Shown in pieces: positions 1 to 8,843 of a stretch of DNA of 12,081 bases. A program made the position numbers and the translations under genes. The notes under the pieces were generated by a model. The model ran no database searches and was not told the DNA's origin. It saw only the letters and a program-made list of their open reading frames with translations. Location of the stretch: positions 40,089-52,169 of the forward strand of contig JAMYWO010000249.1 in the NCBI GenBank assembly GCA_024220525.1. Reading direction: 5' to 3'. Each line of letters begins with the position of its first letter. Positions within the stretch are counted from its first letter, which is position 1. This stretch comes from Cochliopodium minus. Taxonomy: Eukaryota > Discosea > Himatismenida > Cochliopodiidae.

Positions 1-11
1 AAAAAAACAAT

Positions 12-380
12 TTATTTTTTAACAAAAGTATAACAAATGCGTCTTGATTCACTGATTACATATTCAGAAACATTCACAAGATACCCATTATGCGAGAAAT
101 GATCAACCAATTTCGCTCTAAATACGAAATTTCTCAAATTAATTTTGCTGCTATAGGTTTCCTCTTCTAAAGATAAGAGTTCATTTGATTTAGATATTTG
201 TTCATTTGGGAAACAATTGAAAAATACTCCCAATATTCCCTTCTTTACTTCTTCTGATGCATTTCTGTTGATTGAAAGATCAAAAAGACTGATTTCGATT
301 ATTACAGTATCATTTTGATATTGTATTGTTTCAGTTGGAATATCATCCTTTGTAATAGTTGTTATATTTTTATTTCCCAT
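12..380 (-). CDS. Small hypothetical protein, copy A of a tandem pair
   Basis: Single-exon open frame of 122 codons, from ATG at 380 to TAA at 12-14. I do not recognise the family. The sequence shows a charged N-terminus (MGNKN), a conserved ITKDDIPTET block, a hydrophobic NDTVIIEIS strand-like segment, a central LGVFFNCFPN motif and a basic C-terminus ending TFVKK. There is no signal peptide or membrane segment, so a small soluble alpha/beta protein is likely. The MGN start has the glycine needed for N-myristoylation but lacks the usual Ser/Thr at position 6, so modification is doubtful. The copy at 688-1065 is about 60 percent identical along its whole length; conservation of a reading frame between two diverged copies is the main evidence that this is a real gene. 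The ATG follows an A-rich leader, as in its paralog. Confidence 0.8.
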   Translation of the reverse strand: MGNKNITTITKDDIPTETIQYQNDTVIIEISLFDLSINRNASEEVKKGILGVFFNCFPNEQISKSNELLSLEEETYSSKINLRNFVFRAKLVDHFSHNGYLVNVSEYVISESRRICYTFVKK

Positions 381-687
381 TTTTTTTTTTATTTTTATTT
401 TTTGAAATTTGAAGAGAAATTTTGAAATTGATTTGAAAATTCTTTTTCTTTTTCTTTTAATAAAGTAAAAGTAAAAGGAAATTTCTTTAAAAAGATTGAA
501 ATAATAAATCTCAAATAAAATTCTTTCATATAAGGATCAAATATTTGGATGAGATTGGTGAAAAGATGAAGATATTTCCAAATAAATCATTTTTCAATAA
601 TAGTATATATATTCCTTTGAGATTCTCCTTTCACAATTAACAATAAAAATCAATTAAAACAAAATTTGATTTTTAATCACAAATTGA
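381..687. other. Intergenic region between the two small paralogs
   Basis: About 307 bases separate the tandem genes: 5' flank of copy A and 3' flank of copy B. The part next to copy A is a long T-rich tract (an A-rich leader on the minus strand). It also holds TATA-like stretches around 600-612, which are expected by chance at this base composition. I see no open frame, RNA gene or convincing control site. Confidence 0.6.
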
Positions 688-1065
688 TCAATTTTTTTTT
701 CTTTTAACAAATGTGAAACAAATACTTCTAAAATCATTCCCATATTCTGAAATATTAACCTTGTATCCATTATTGGAGAAATAATCAACCAATTTCGCTC
801 TAAATATGAAATTTGTGAAAAAAGATTTGCTTTTATAAGTTTCCCCTTCCAAATACGATCCATCATTTGATTTGTAAATTTCACCATTTGGGAAACAATT
901 GAAAAATACACCAAGCACTGCCTTTTTTATTTCTTCTGAAGCATTTTTATTAATAGTAATGTGAGCAAAGGAAAGTTCGATTATCACTGTATCATTTAGG
1001 TATTGAACAGTTTCAGTTGGAATATCATCCTTTGTTATTTTCTCTTTATTGTTTTCATTTCCCAT
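688..1065 (-). CDS. Small hypothetical protein, copy B of a tandem pair
   Basis: Single-exon open frame of 125 codons, from ATG at 1065 to TGA at 688-690. Using TGA as a stop here argues against a ciliate-type code. The family is not recognised. It shares with copy A the ITKDDIPTET block, NDTVIIE, INxNASEE, LGVFFNCFPN, FRAKLVD and the TFVK ending. The two differ mainly at the N-terminus, after the FPN motif, and in a short basic extension (RKKN) here. No signal peptide or transmembrane segment is visible. The pair probably arose by local tandem duplication and has diverged since. Both copies start in the context of an A-run followed by ATGGGAAA, which supports the chosen start. Confidence 0.82.
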   Translation of the reverse strand: MGNENNKEKITKDDIPTETVQYLNDTVIIELSFAHITINKNASEEIKKAVLGVFFNCFPNGEIYKSNDGSYLEGETYKSKSFFTNFIFRAKLVDYFSNNGYKVNISEYGNDFRSICFTFVKRKKN

Positions 1066-1435
1066 TTTTTTATTTTTTTTTTAATTTTCAAAATTTCTTT
1101 GATTTTCTATTCATATCATTAATATTCTTTGCTTTTTCAAATAAAAGTTTATTTTAAAGAGGACCAAAGATGGTTTTAAAAGAAATTTGATTGGAAGATT
1201 ATCATTGGTTTTATGAAATTCGGAAACTTCCTCAAAAATATCCAATCAAAATTAATCTTGAAAGATCAAATTTCTTATTTGATTTGTTTTTAATTTTTTA
1301 CCTTTATAAAAAAACAGCTAACTTTCAAAAATTTCATGGGAGCATTTTGGATAAAGTTGAAACGATCAAATTTAACTTGTAAAAAAATGTTTTTAATATT
1401 ATTTTGTCAAATTCGTTCCAAAAATTCCTCGAGTT
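1066..1435. other. Intergenic region: 3' flank of the vinculin-like gene and 5' flank of small paralog B
   Basis: About 370 bases, AT-rich, between two minus-strand genes. A 63-codon plus-strand frame (1191-1382) lacks an ATG start and has no recognisable sequence or splice partner, so I do not call it. An AATAAA hexamer on the minus strand overlaps the stop codon of the vinculin-like gene (about 1435-1440), but its position makes it a weak polyadenylation-signal candidate. Nothing else is supported. Confidence 0.55.
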
Positions 1436-2110
1436 TTATTTTTTCTTAATCTTTGCAGATTGAGTAGATTTCAAGGTGGCCTTCATAGAAGTGGAGATAC
1501 CCTTACAACAAGCGATCAACTGATTCTCGGCAGTGTTGGTCTTACCAGACTTTGCACCCATACCCAAATCAGCAGCTTGTACGGAAGCCATAATCTTCAA
1601 TTGAGTACTGTTTTTTTAAAAAATAATTTATTTTTTATTATTTTTTAATTATTTTAATTTTATTTTTTGATAAAATTATTTTTACCTAAAGTTAGATAGA
1701 GCTTGAACTCCAGTGGAAACATCTTTTTGGAGTTGTTTGTCATTACAGTTGTCTTGGATAGGCTTAGCATAGGAGATGATCTGGGTTTTGACAAGATCAG
1801 AAATGTTTCTAGCTCTCAAAATGATTTCCTTTCTGTCCATTTTTCTAGCAGCTAAATAAAAAGAAAAATTAATTTAAAATAAAAAAATCGAAAAAATAAA
1901 AATAATTTTTTTTTTGTTTAACCTTCTGCTAACTTTTTCATTTCTTCTGCAATGCTTAGTGCAGCACCTACAATTTCATCATCACAATCCCATTCCTTTG
2001 CAGCTCTTTCGATATCACCTGCAGCTTGCAAAACAAGATCTTCACAAATAAGAAAAAAAAAAATTAAAAAATTAAATTTAAAAAATAGATGATAAACCTC
2101 TGAAATCTTT
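1436..2110 (-). other. C-terminal vinculin-tail-like domain (exons 9-12)
   Basis: The end of exon 9 and exons 10-12 encode a helical domain of about 154 residues. In order it shows an ERAAKEWD start, a DDEIVGAALSIAEEMKKLAE helix, a basic ARKMDRKEII segment, ARNISDLV, a Cys-Asn-Asp loop, then STQLKIMASVQ with ADLG. These follow the order in the vinculin tail, the F-actin and acidic-lipid binding domain in animals. Because the domain is split over small exons, it can be recognised only after splicing. Actin binding is inferred from the family. Confidence 0.8.
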
Positions 2111-5100
2111 CTTAGGGGTTGCTTCTCTTACTAAATCAAGAGCAGAATCGATGGAGATTTTGATGTTCTTGCAAGCAAGTTTCAAAGTTTTTCCTTTAAT
2201 TAAAAATGCAAAATAAAATTTAAAAATAAAAATAAAAAACAAAATTTAAAATAAAAATAAAAAACAAAATTTAAAAAAAATAAATTATTTTTTTTTTACC
2301 TGTATTTTCTTCTTCAGGAGCTTCAATGTACTTGTTGGTTTTCTCAACTAAATTTTGGTTTCTGGTGGTGATTTCCTTTGGCAAGATCAAAAGGTTTCTC
2401 TTGATAGCCTCAGTGATGTTAGGATTTCCACTCTCGTTAGCCTTCATGAAAACCAACTCCGCAAAGGTGGCCAACTCAGAGGAAGCACCGCTGGAAGTGT
2501 CACAAAGGGAGTCCTCATCCAAACTTTGGTAAGAGTCGACGTTGTTGAGCTTGTCCTTGATCTTCTGTGCCAACTGTTCGACTTCTTCAAGGGTGACGTT
2601 CCTTTGTTTGTTAAAGTTAGGTGCAGTGAACTTGGCGGAAGGTTTGACAGATTCAAACACTTTTCTCAACAAGCCGTCGAGTTCCTCTCCTTGTTTCTTG
2701 AGGTTGACTTCGGTGTTCTTGTCGTTAGGCTTCCCAAAATAGTCACGAGTCTTTTGGTGGAGCCCAAGGTTAGATTTCTCGAGCTGTTCAATCAATTTGT
2801 CGATTTCTCTGTTGTCTTGTTGCAAATCCTTTGCTCTGATCTTTGCCAATGCTTTGAATTTATTGATAGATTTTCCTGCTTTTTGGGTTGCTTGGGACAA
2901 TTGGGAAGGTGTCTTGTCCAATTTTCTTGCCTCTTCCAAATCTTTTTGAGCCAATGCAAATGCGTTCTTCAACATGGGAATGGATACTTTCTCGATGTGT
3001 GAAAAGTCTTCCTCCTCAGGATCTGGGAGCTCTGGTTTCAATTCAGAGATCAACTCTCTTCCGATACGCTCCAAGTTATCACAAGCATCATCCAAATTTT
3101 GAGAAGTGCTTTGGTTTTCAGGAGATTTGACAAAACTAAAAATAAAAAATAAAAAATAAAAATTGAAAATGTTTAAAATGTGTTTTTTTTTACTTGTTTG
3201 TTGTTCCAATAAGACGATCATGTCCGTCAGTCAACTCATTGAAAGCATCATTACAAAGTCTTTGCAAAGAAGGGTTGTTCACAACTTGTGCATAAGCTTT
3301 GATGAAGTCTCCAGTCTTAACAATTTTGGATGAAGAGTCCTCAGTAGCACCAACAAGCTTCTTTGGAGATTCTTTCTTTTTCTTTTTGACTTCAACCAAA
3401 GATTCGATCATTTCTCTCACTGCATTTTCGATGGTATCAGGAGAGGGGTTGGTGACCTTGCTTGTTCCAAAGGTGGAAGGAGTAAGTTTTGGGTTGACCT
3501 TGTCCAAGATATCATCTACGATTTTGTGGATTTCATCGCAATCGCTGGTCAACTTTTTTTGTTTGTTAGGATTGTTTGGATCAGAAAGATATTCTTGAAC
3601 ATCTTTAACAAGATCATCATTTTTGCTTCTGATCTTCTTGGCAGCATTGAGCAATTCATTTTTGAGCTCAGGATGCACGGTTTCTTTTGCTCTTTTCTCC
3701 AACATTTGAGCAAAGTTGTCTCCAAGCAAAGAAGCTTCTTCAGTAGAACCAACAAGTTGTTTAGGAGTTTTGGTATCAAAATGGCTGACATCAGTCACTG
3801 CCTTTTTGAGTTGTTGACCAACATTTTCGAGATCAGTAGGAGATGAAAGCACAGTAGATGTGAAAACCTTTTTCTCGACAGTCGGAACGAGTTCATCCCA
3901 TACATCATCAAGTATTTGAAGCAAAATGTCGCAAGCAGCATCCAAATCTTGAGCATTTGCAGGAGTATCAGGATCACCCAAATAGTTTTGTGCACTTTTG
4001 ACCAATTCGCTGTTTCCATTTTCAAGATCGTCAATGGTTTTCTTGAGGGTCTTGGCCAAATCTCCTTGTTTACCTCCCAAATCTTCTACTCTTCCCAATA
4101 ATTGTTTGGCGAACAAAGCAACTTTTTTGGAGGCATCTCCAGTGTTGTTGGAAATATCCTTTGGAGAATCTTTTGGGAATCCCTTAACTTTTTGAACTGC
4201 CTTTCTAACTTCTTCCAAAGTGGTTTTGAGTTGATCGTTCTTGATTCCCTTGAAGTTGTTGGTGATCGCACTTGAAGGGGTTAAGATGATTTCAGGCATC
4301 AATTCATTGATGATATCATCTATCTTGTGGCAAATATCTCCGCATGTATTTACAACTTCCTTTGAAGTGGATGGATCTTTGGGATCAGAGATGAATGTAT
4401 TTGTTGCCTATTTGAAAATGAATTTTTTTTTAAATTAAATTATTTTGAATGTTAAATTCGAAATTTCAATTTACCTCAACCATCTTGTGATTTCCTTTTT
4501 CCAATTCAGGAGTAGAATTCTTCAACTTTTGTGCTACTTGAGGACGCTTCTCCTTCTTTGATCTTTCATCAATGAGCTTGGTAAATTTTGCGAGTTTGGT
4601 GGATGCATCTCCAGCATCTTTTTGCAAATCTTCGTTTTTAGATGTTTTGTGTTGATTAGAAAGTTTATTAATCGCAGTTTTTGCCTAAATGATGAAAAGA
4701 TTAATCAATGCTTAAAATATGAAAAAAAGATCTCATTACCAATTTTGCAGCTTCAAAGAGATCTTTAGGAGTAAGACCTTCTCCACCAATTTCAACCTTG
4801 GAAACAGTGACTTTTGGTTTGACTTCATCAATTATCTTATCGACAAAGTTCTTGAGATCTTGGCATTGAGAGTCCAAGTTCTTTCCAGTGGAAGGATCAT
4901 CAGGATTTTCGATAAAGTAGTTCAAATCATCGATCATTTTATCGTTTTTTTCTCTCAACTTTTGAGCGAGCTCTTGAAGTTTCTTTTTGGTTGCTGGTCT
5001 GTCAGCTTGAGAAGCCATCTTGTCCAACAAATCTGCCAATTGTTCTCCTTTGGAACTTGCAACATAAGCCTCTCCAACCAAAGTAGTAGGAGACTTCTTC

Positions 5101-8100
5101 TTATAATCTTGCACTTTGGAAACTTCCTTCTTTACTTCCTGTCCCAAACTTTCGATATCTTTTGGTGTGACTGATCCATTGTGGTTGGAGGATACAGATC
5201 CATGAGTGATTTTGTTTGCTTTTGGTTTGATCTTATCGAGAATTTCATCTGCAATGGACATCAACTTTTGACATTCGTTAGAAAGAGTTTCAGAGTTCTT
5301 GGAGGAAGGATCATCAAGATATTTGTTGGTAAGATCTACCAAGTTGGAGTTACCCTTTTCCAAAAGATTAGCTGCATTCATCAATTCCTTTTTGAGTTCA
5401 GGATTTTCAGTCTTTTGAGCACGTTGTTTCAACATTGAAGCAAGATTAGAAATCTTTCCGGAGGAATCTTGTGCGGATCCTACCAACTCTTTAGGTGCCA
5501 TAAAGGTATGTTCATTATCATGTTTTCCAACTGCCTCTTTCATTTTCTTTACAGCATCTTCGATATCAAGAGGAGAACAGTTGGAAACTTGAGTAGATAT
5601 TACAGATACCTTTGCACGAGGAGTAGATTCTTCGATGATTTTATCAACAAGTTTCTTGATCTTTTCACATTCATCATTGATTGCTTTTCCGTGATTAGGA
5701 TTTTCAGGCTCATCAAAAAGATTGTTTGCATTTTTGATCATGTTCTCTTGTGCCTTACGCAATTTAGCAGTAGAATCGTTCAAGAAATTCTTGTACCCAG
5801 GACTGTTAGCATCCAAAGCAAGTTTTTCTACCATAGAAACAAAAGTATCAGTATCATCGAATGTTCTTTCTACATCTTTTTTAATTTGTTCTGGAAGTTT
5901 TGTATCTTGCTTTTGGGTTTCATTACAATCCTTTTTGACGATTTCTCCTTGTTTTTTAAGATCATTAGGAGTAACAGATCCCTTGAAAGGATAGGTACCA
6001 GGAGTAGAACTGATGTGAGAAGGTTGGATAGCATCCATAGTTCTTGAAATCTCATCGATCAAATCTTGGATATCCTTATCAACTTTTTTGCCTTGGGGCT
6101 CTTTAGGAGCAGAAATGTATCCTTCAGTATCTTTCAAAAGAGAATTGCTATCGTTATCAATTTTTTTCTTGCTGTTCAACATCTTTTCTTTGAGAGCTTG
6201 CAATTTGATGCTGTTGGCTTTGTTTCCTAATCTATCTTTGAAAAGATCGACGGCTTCAAGTGCATACTCAAGAGCATTGAATGTTTCCTTTGGAGTATAA
6301 CCTCTGAAAGGTTTAACTTGTTCGAGAGCAGCAATAGCATCCTCTGCAAGTCTTCTCAACTTGTTCATGCTGATGCTTCCTTTCTCAGATTGAGGAGATT
6401 GACGTTCATGTAAAGAAGAAAATGGAGGCATCAACTCATCAATCAAGTTATCTAATGTTTGTTGTAAATCTTGGCAAACATTGGTCAAGTATTGGGATTC
6501 ATTGCTAACTCCTCCTTGTTTTGGTTTGTTTTGAGAAATCTGGTTATTGTTGTTATTATTGCTTTCAGAAGGTTGATTTAACTTTCCTGTTTCGTTTAAA
6601 ACTGCTCTCATATTCTGTGAGAGTTGCGAAATGCTTCCTTGGAAACTCTCTTGTGCGTTTTGGTTGTTAGGATCTTGATGAACAACCTTTCCGTTTTGGA
6701 TGACTGCTCTGATCGAGTCTGAAACATTGGAAATTGCTTGTTCGAGTTGAACTGTTTTTTGTGGATCATTAACTTTGCTTACAACTTCCTAATCATTTCA
6801 AAATAATAAATTATATATTAGAAATTTCTTTATGCAAGCAAAAGAAATTTGTTGGTATAAACTATTTTCAAAAAAATTCTTTTATCATTAATTTCTATTA
6901 AAGTATATCTGTAATAATTTAAAAATGATGTTGACCTTTCCTGCACTAATGATTTGTTTGATGGTATTTGTCAAATCTCTTGCAGCTGGAGCAAAGTTTT
7001 GTGTTCCAGGACTTGTTTTAAGTTGATTGGTTGCTTTGATGGTATCTTTTATGCTATTCTTGACGATTTCAACTTCATTGGAAAGATCCTTGTTCGGAAC
7101 AGAAGATCCTCTGATTGATTGTTTCAAATCATTATTTCCTTGGGAAGATAAAAAATCGTTTGTCTTTGAAACAAGTTCTCCATTTCCATAATCAAGCTTT
7201 TCAATGAAAATCTCCATCTTATCTTTGAGAGATGGTTGGGCATTTTGATGATTATAGATCTTAATGAGCTCGGATACTTGTGCGACACGATTAGATGAGA
7301 TATTGGTATCATTGATGAGATCATCAGGAGGTCTTTGATTGTGTTGCTCAACAAGTGAAATGGCTTGTTTTGCTTTCTTTGCAAGCTCGATTATATCTCT
7401 AGGATCAACCTTTTTCCTCAAATCAAGTTCATCCAATCCACGAGAATTTGTGTAAAGAGCATTATTGGCGGTATTGAAAAGATCTTCAATGATTCTGAAT
7501 GCATCCAATTCTTCCGGACTCTTTTCATTTCCCATGATTTTGTTGATTATATCAATGAGAGTGTTACATGTACCTGCAAGATTTTTTCTCATTTCACCAC
7601 TTGCAGTATTATTCAAGATGGAATTGATATCTTCAATCATGAAATTGTTATTTTGATTCAAAGCATTAAATCCTTCCCTCAAAAATTCTTTATCATGCTC
7701 TTCTTTTGTGGTTTGAGATCTTCCACCAACAAAAGTTGCAAATTGAATGATTTTTGATGAACAATCACCACCTTCATTCACAAAATCTGTCAATTTCTAA
7801 ATTTAAAAAAATGGTGAATATATATGGTAATTATTTTATTTTCAAGATTCTTCGCAATAAATAAGATTAAAGTATGAAATTTTGTGAAAATTGGATTATT
7901 TTGTATTCTTACAGGTCTCAATTGATTTTCGGGCATGATGGAATATTTTTTAATTTTCTCCAATGCCAATAATGCTGCATTTGCAGCTCTTTCCAATCTT
8001 TTTTGTTCGGATCCATAAATTACAACCAACAATCTTGATGTTTGAGAACCAATCGTTTTTGTTGAATCTACTAATTTCTTCCATCCTCTTGCTCTATCTG

Positions 8101-8531
8101 TTTCTTTGAACAATATTTCCTAATAATCGACAAATTTAATAAATTTTTATTTTATTTTTTTGTGAATAGAAATATATTTAGGTATTTTTAAATTATTAAT
8201 CGTTTGAAATCATACTATTGTTTCAGCCAATAAATCCAATGCTCTTTCTACTTGATTTACGCACTATAAAAAAAATTTAACAAATTAAAAAAATTTATAT
8301 TTCCCATTGAAAACTTACATCAAGAATAGGGGTTTGAATATCAGGGTATTCAGAATAATCTTGTTGAGCAATCAATCTTGTGATTCTTATCAATTCTTTT
8401 GATGTCATTATTACCACATCAGCTTTTTTTCTTAAATCTTGATTTGGTGGTGCATTTTGTTCTTGCAACTGTATTGAATTTAAAATAAATCCAGAAATAG
8501 CATCAGCGAATATTTCAATAATTTGTTCCAT
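1436..8531 (-). CDS. Vinculin-like protein with expanded central repeat array (12 exons, 2062 aa)
   Basis: Likely actin-linked adhesion or cytoskeletal adaptor of the vinculin/alpha-catenin family. My exon model: 8531-8319, 8263-8216, 8119-7913, 7796-6936, 6788-4740, 4684-4475, 4407-3194, 3135-2300, 2193-2098, 2039-1923, 1851-1686 and 1607-1436. The total is 6189 nt, in frame throughout, ending in TAA. Residues 1-245 resemble the vinculin D1 head, including a GWKKLVDSTKTIGSQTSRLL segment. Residues about 290-1900 are repeated helical bundles. Residues about 1909-2062 resemble the vinculin tail: an AKEWD helix start, and STQLKIMASVQAADLG close to the STQLKI segment of animal vinculin. Animal vinculin is about 1066 residues, so the centre is greatly enlarged. 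There is no proline-rich neck, and the protein ends in SAKIKKK without the animal C-terminal arm. The ATG at 8531 is the first in frame. Alpha-catenin is the main alternative assignment. Repeat motifs run unbroken across several exon junctions, which supports the joins. Confidence 0.85.
2223..2272. repeat. Perfect two-copy 25-bp tandem repeat inside an intron
   Basis: Positions 2223-2247 and 2248-2272 are identical A-rich 25-mers, each with a single C (2240 and 2265) and a TTT (2245-2247 and 2270-2272). They lie in the eighth intron of the vinculin-like gene (2194-2299). This is likely a simple replication-slippage minisatellite, with no coding effect. Confidence 0.85.
6535..6575 (-). repeat. 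Asn/Gln-rich low-complexity insert in the vinculin-like protein
   Basis: A short run of asparagines flanked by Ser, Gln, Lys and Gly (residues about 515-535) interrupts an early divergent unit of the array. It is probably a flexible linker between helical bundles. Such runs are common in dictyostelids and other AT-rich amoebae, so it carries little functional information. Confidence 0.7.
7913..8531 (-). other. N-terminal vinculin D1-like head region (exons 1-3)
   Basis: Exons 1-3 encode residues 1-156, and the match continues into exon 4 to about residue 245. The helix pattern follows the first half of the vinculin D1 head, which in animals binds helices of talin. That family role is known; talin binding by this protein is inferred. 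All three exons are multiples of three with phase-0 junctions (213, 48 and 207 nt). The second is a 48-nt exon, CVNQVERALDLLAETI, which supplies part of one helix. Confidence 0.7.
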
Positions 8532-8843
8532 AATTTTCAAATATCAAAATATAATCTTATTTTTGTTGAAAGAAAGGTGGGTGGATGATGTATTTTTGAA
8601 TTATATAATTTTTAACTTTATGAATTAAAGTTTTTTTTTTTAATAAATTTTTTTTATTTTTTGTTATTCTATTTTTAAATTTAAAAAAAAACGTAATTTT
8701 TTTAAGTTTTTCAGTCTTCATCATCTATATAAAATATTTAGAAATTATCGATAGAATTTTAAAGTTTACGTTCATAACGGAATTTTCCATAATTTTCATT
8801 TAACTGACTATATTATAATAAAAAAAAAAATTATTGAATAAAA
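8532..8843. promoter_or_regulatory. Divergent intergenic region (312 bp) between the vinculin-like and GIDE genes
   Basis: The two start codons face away from each other across 312 bases, so both 5' control regions must lie here or in the first introns. Long T-rich tracts span about 8630-8700. TATATTATAATA at about 8810-8821 lies some 25-35 bases before the plus-strand ATG, but such strings are common at this composition. No element can be assigned firmly. Confidence 0.5.

Larger units (their letters stand above)
2130..7415 (-). repeat. Array of about 11 protein repeats of roughly 134 residues
   Basis: Each unit carries, in order: an SPxDIE-like helix start, KxPKxLVGxxxxSS, PELKxEL, a GNxxLV helix, a turn of the form Y(L/I)xDPxxP, then a helix with a conserved Cys followed by VDxIxDxxxPK. 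The turn motif recurs near 6110 (YISAPKEP), 5705 (LFDEPENP), 5310 (YLDDPSSK), 4905 (FIENPDDP), 4390 (FISDPKDP), 3975 (YLGDPDTP), 3575 (YLSDPNNP), 3125 (FVKSPENQ), 2735 (YFGKPNDK) and 2318 (YIEAPEEE). Spacings I counted are 131 to 137 residues. More divergent units lie near 7180 and 6670. The size and helical pattern fit vinculin/talin-type helical bundles. Introns do not fall at unit boundaries. Confidence 0.85.

Noticed and set aside
1191-1382. Plus-strand 63-codon open frame in the spacer
   Set aside because: It starts at TTG, not ATG, has no homolog or splice partner that I can see, and lies in AT-rich spacer next to a promoter.
2355-3002. Long plus-strand open frame of 215 codons
   Set aside because: It is antisense to exon 8 of the vinculin-like gene. 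The minus frame holds the repeat motifs, and the plus frame is Leu/Phe/Val-rich shadow sequence. The other plus-strand frames between 2326 and 7757 are the same kind.
8779-8788. GGAATTTTCC, a kappaB-like site in the divergent spacer
   Set aside because: A single 10-mer in AT-rich DNA, with no evidence for a Rel-type factor in this organism; expected by chance.
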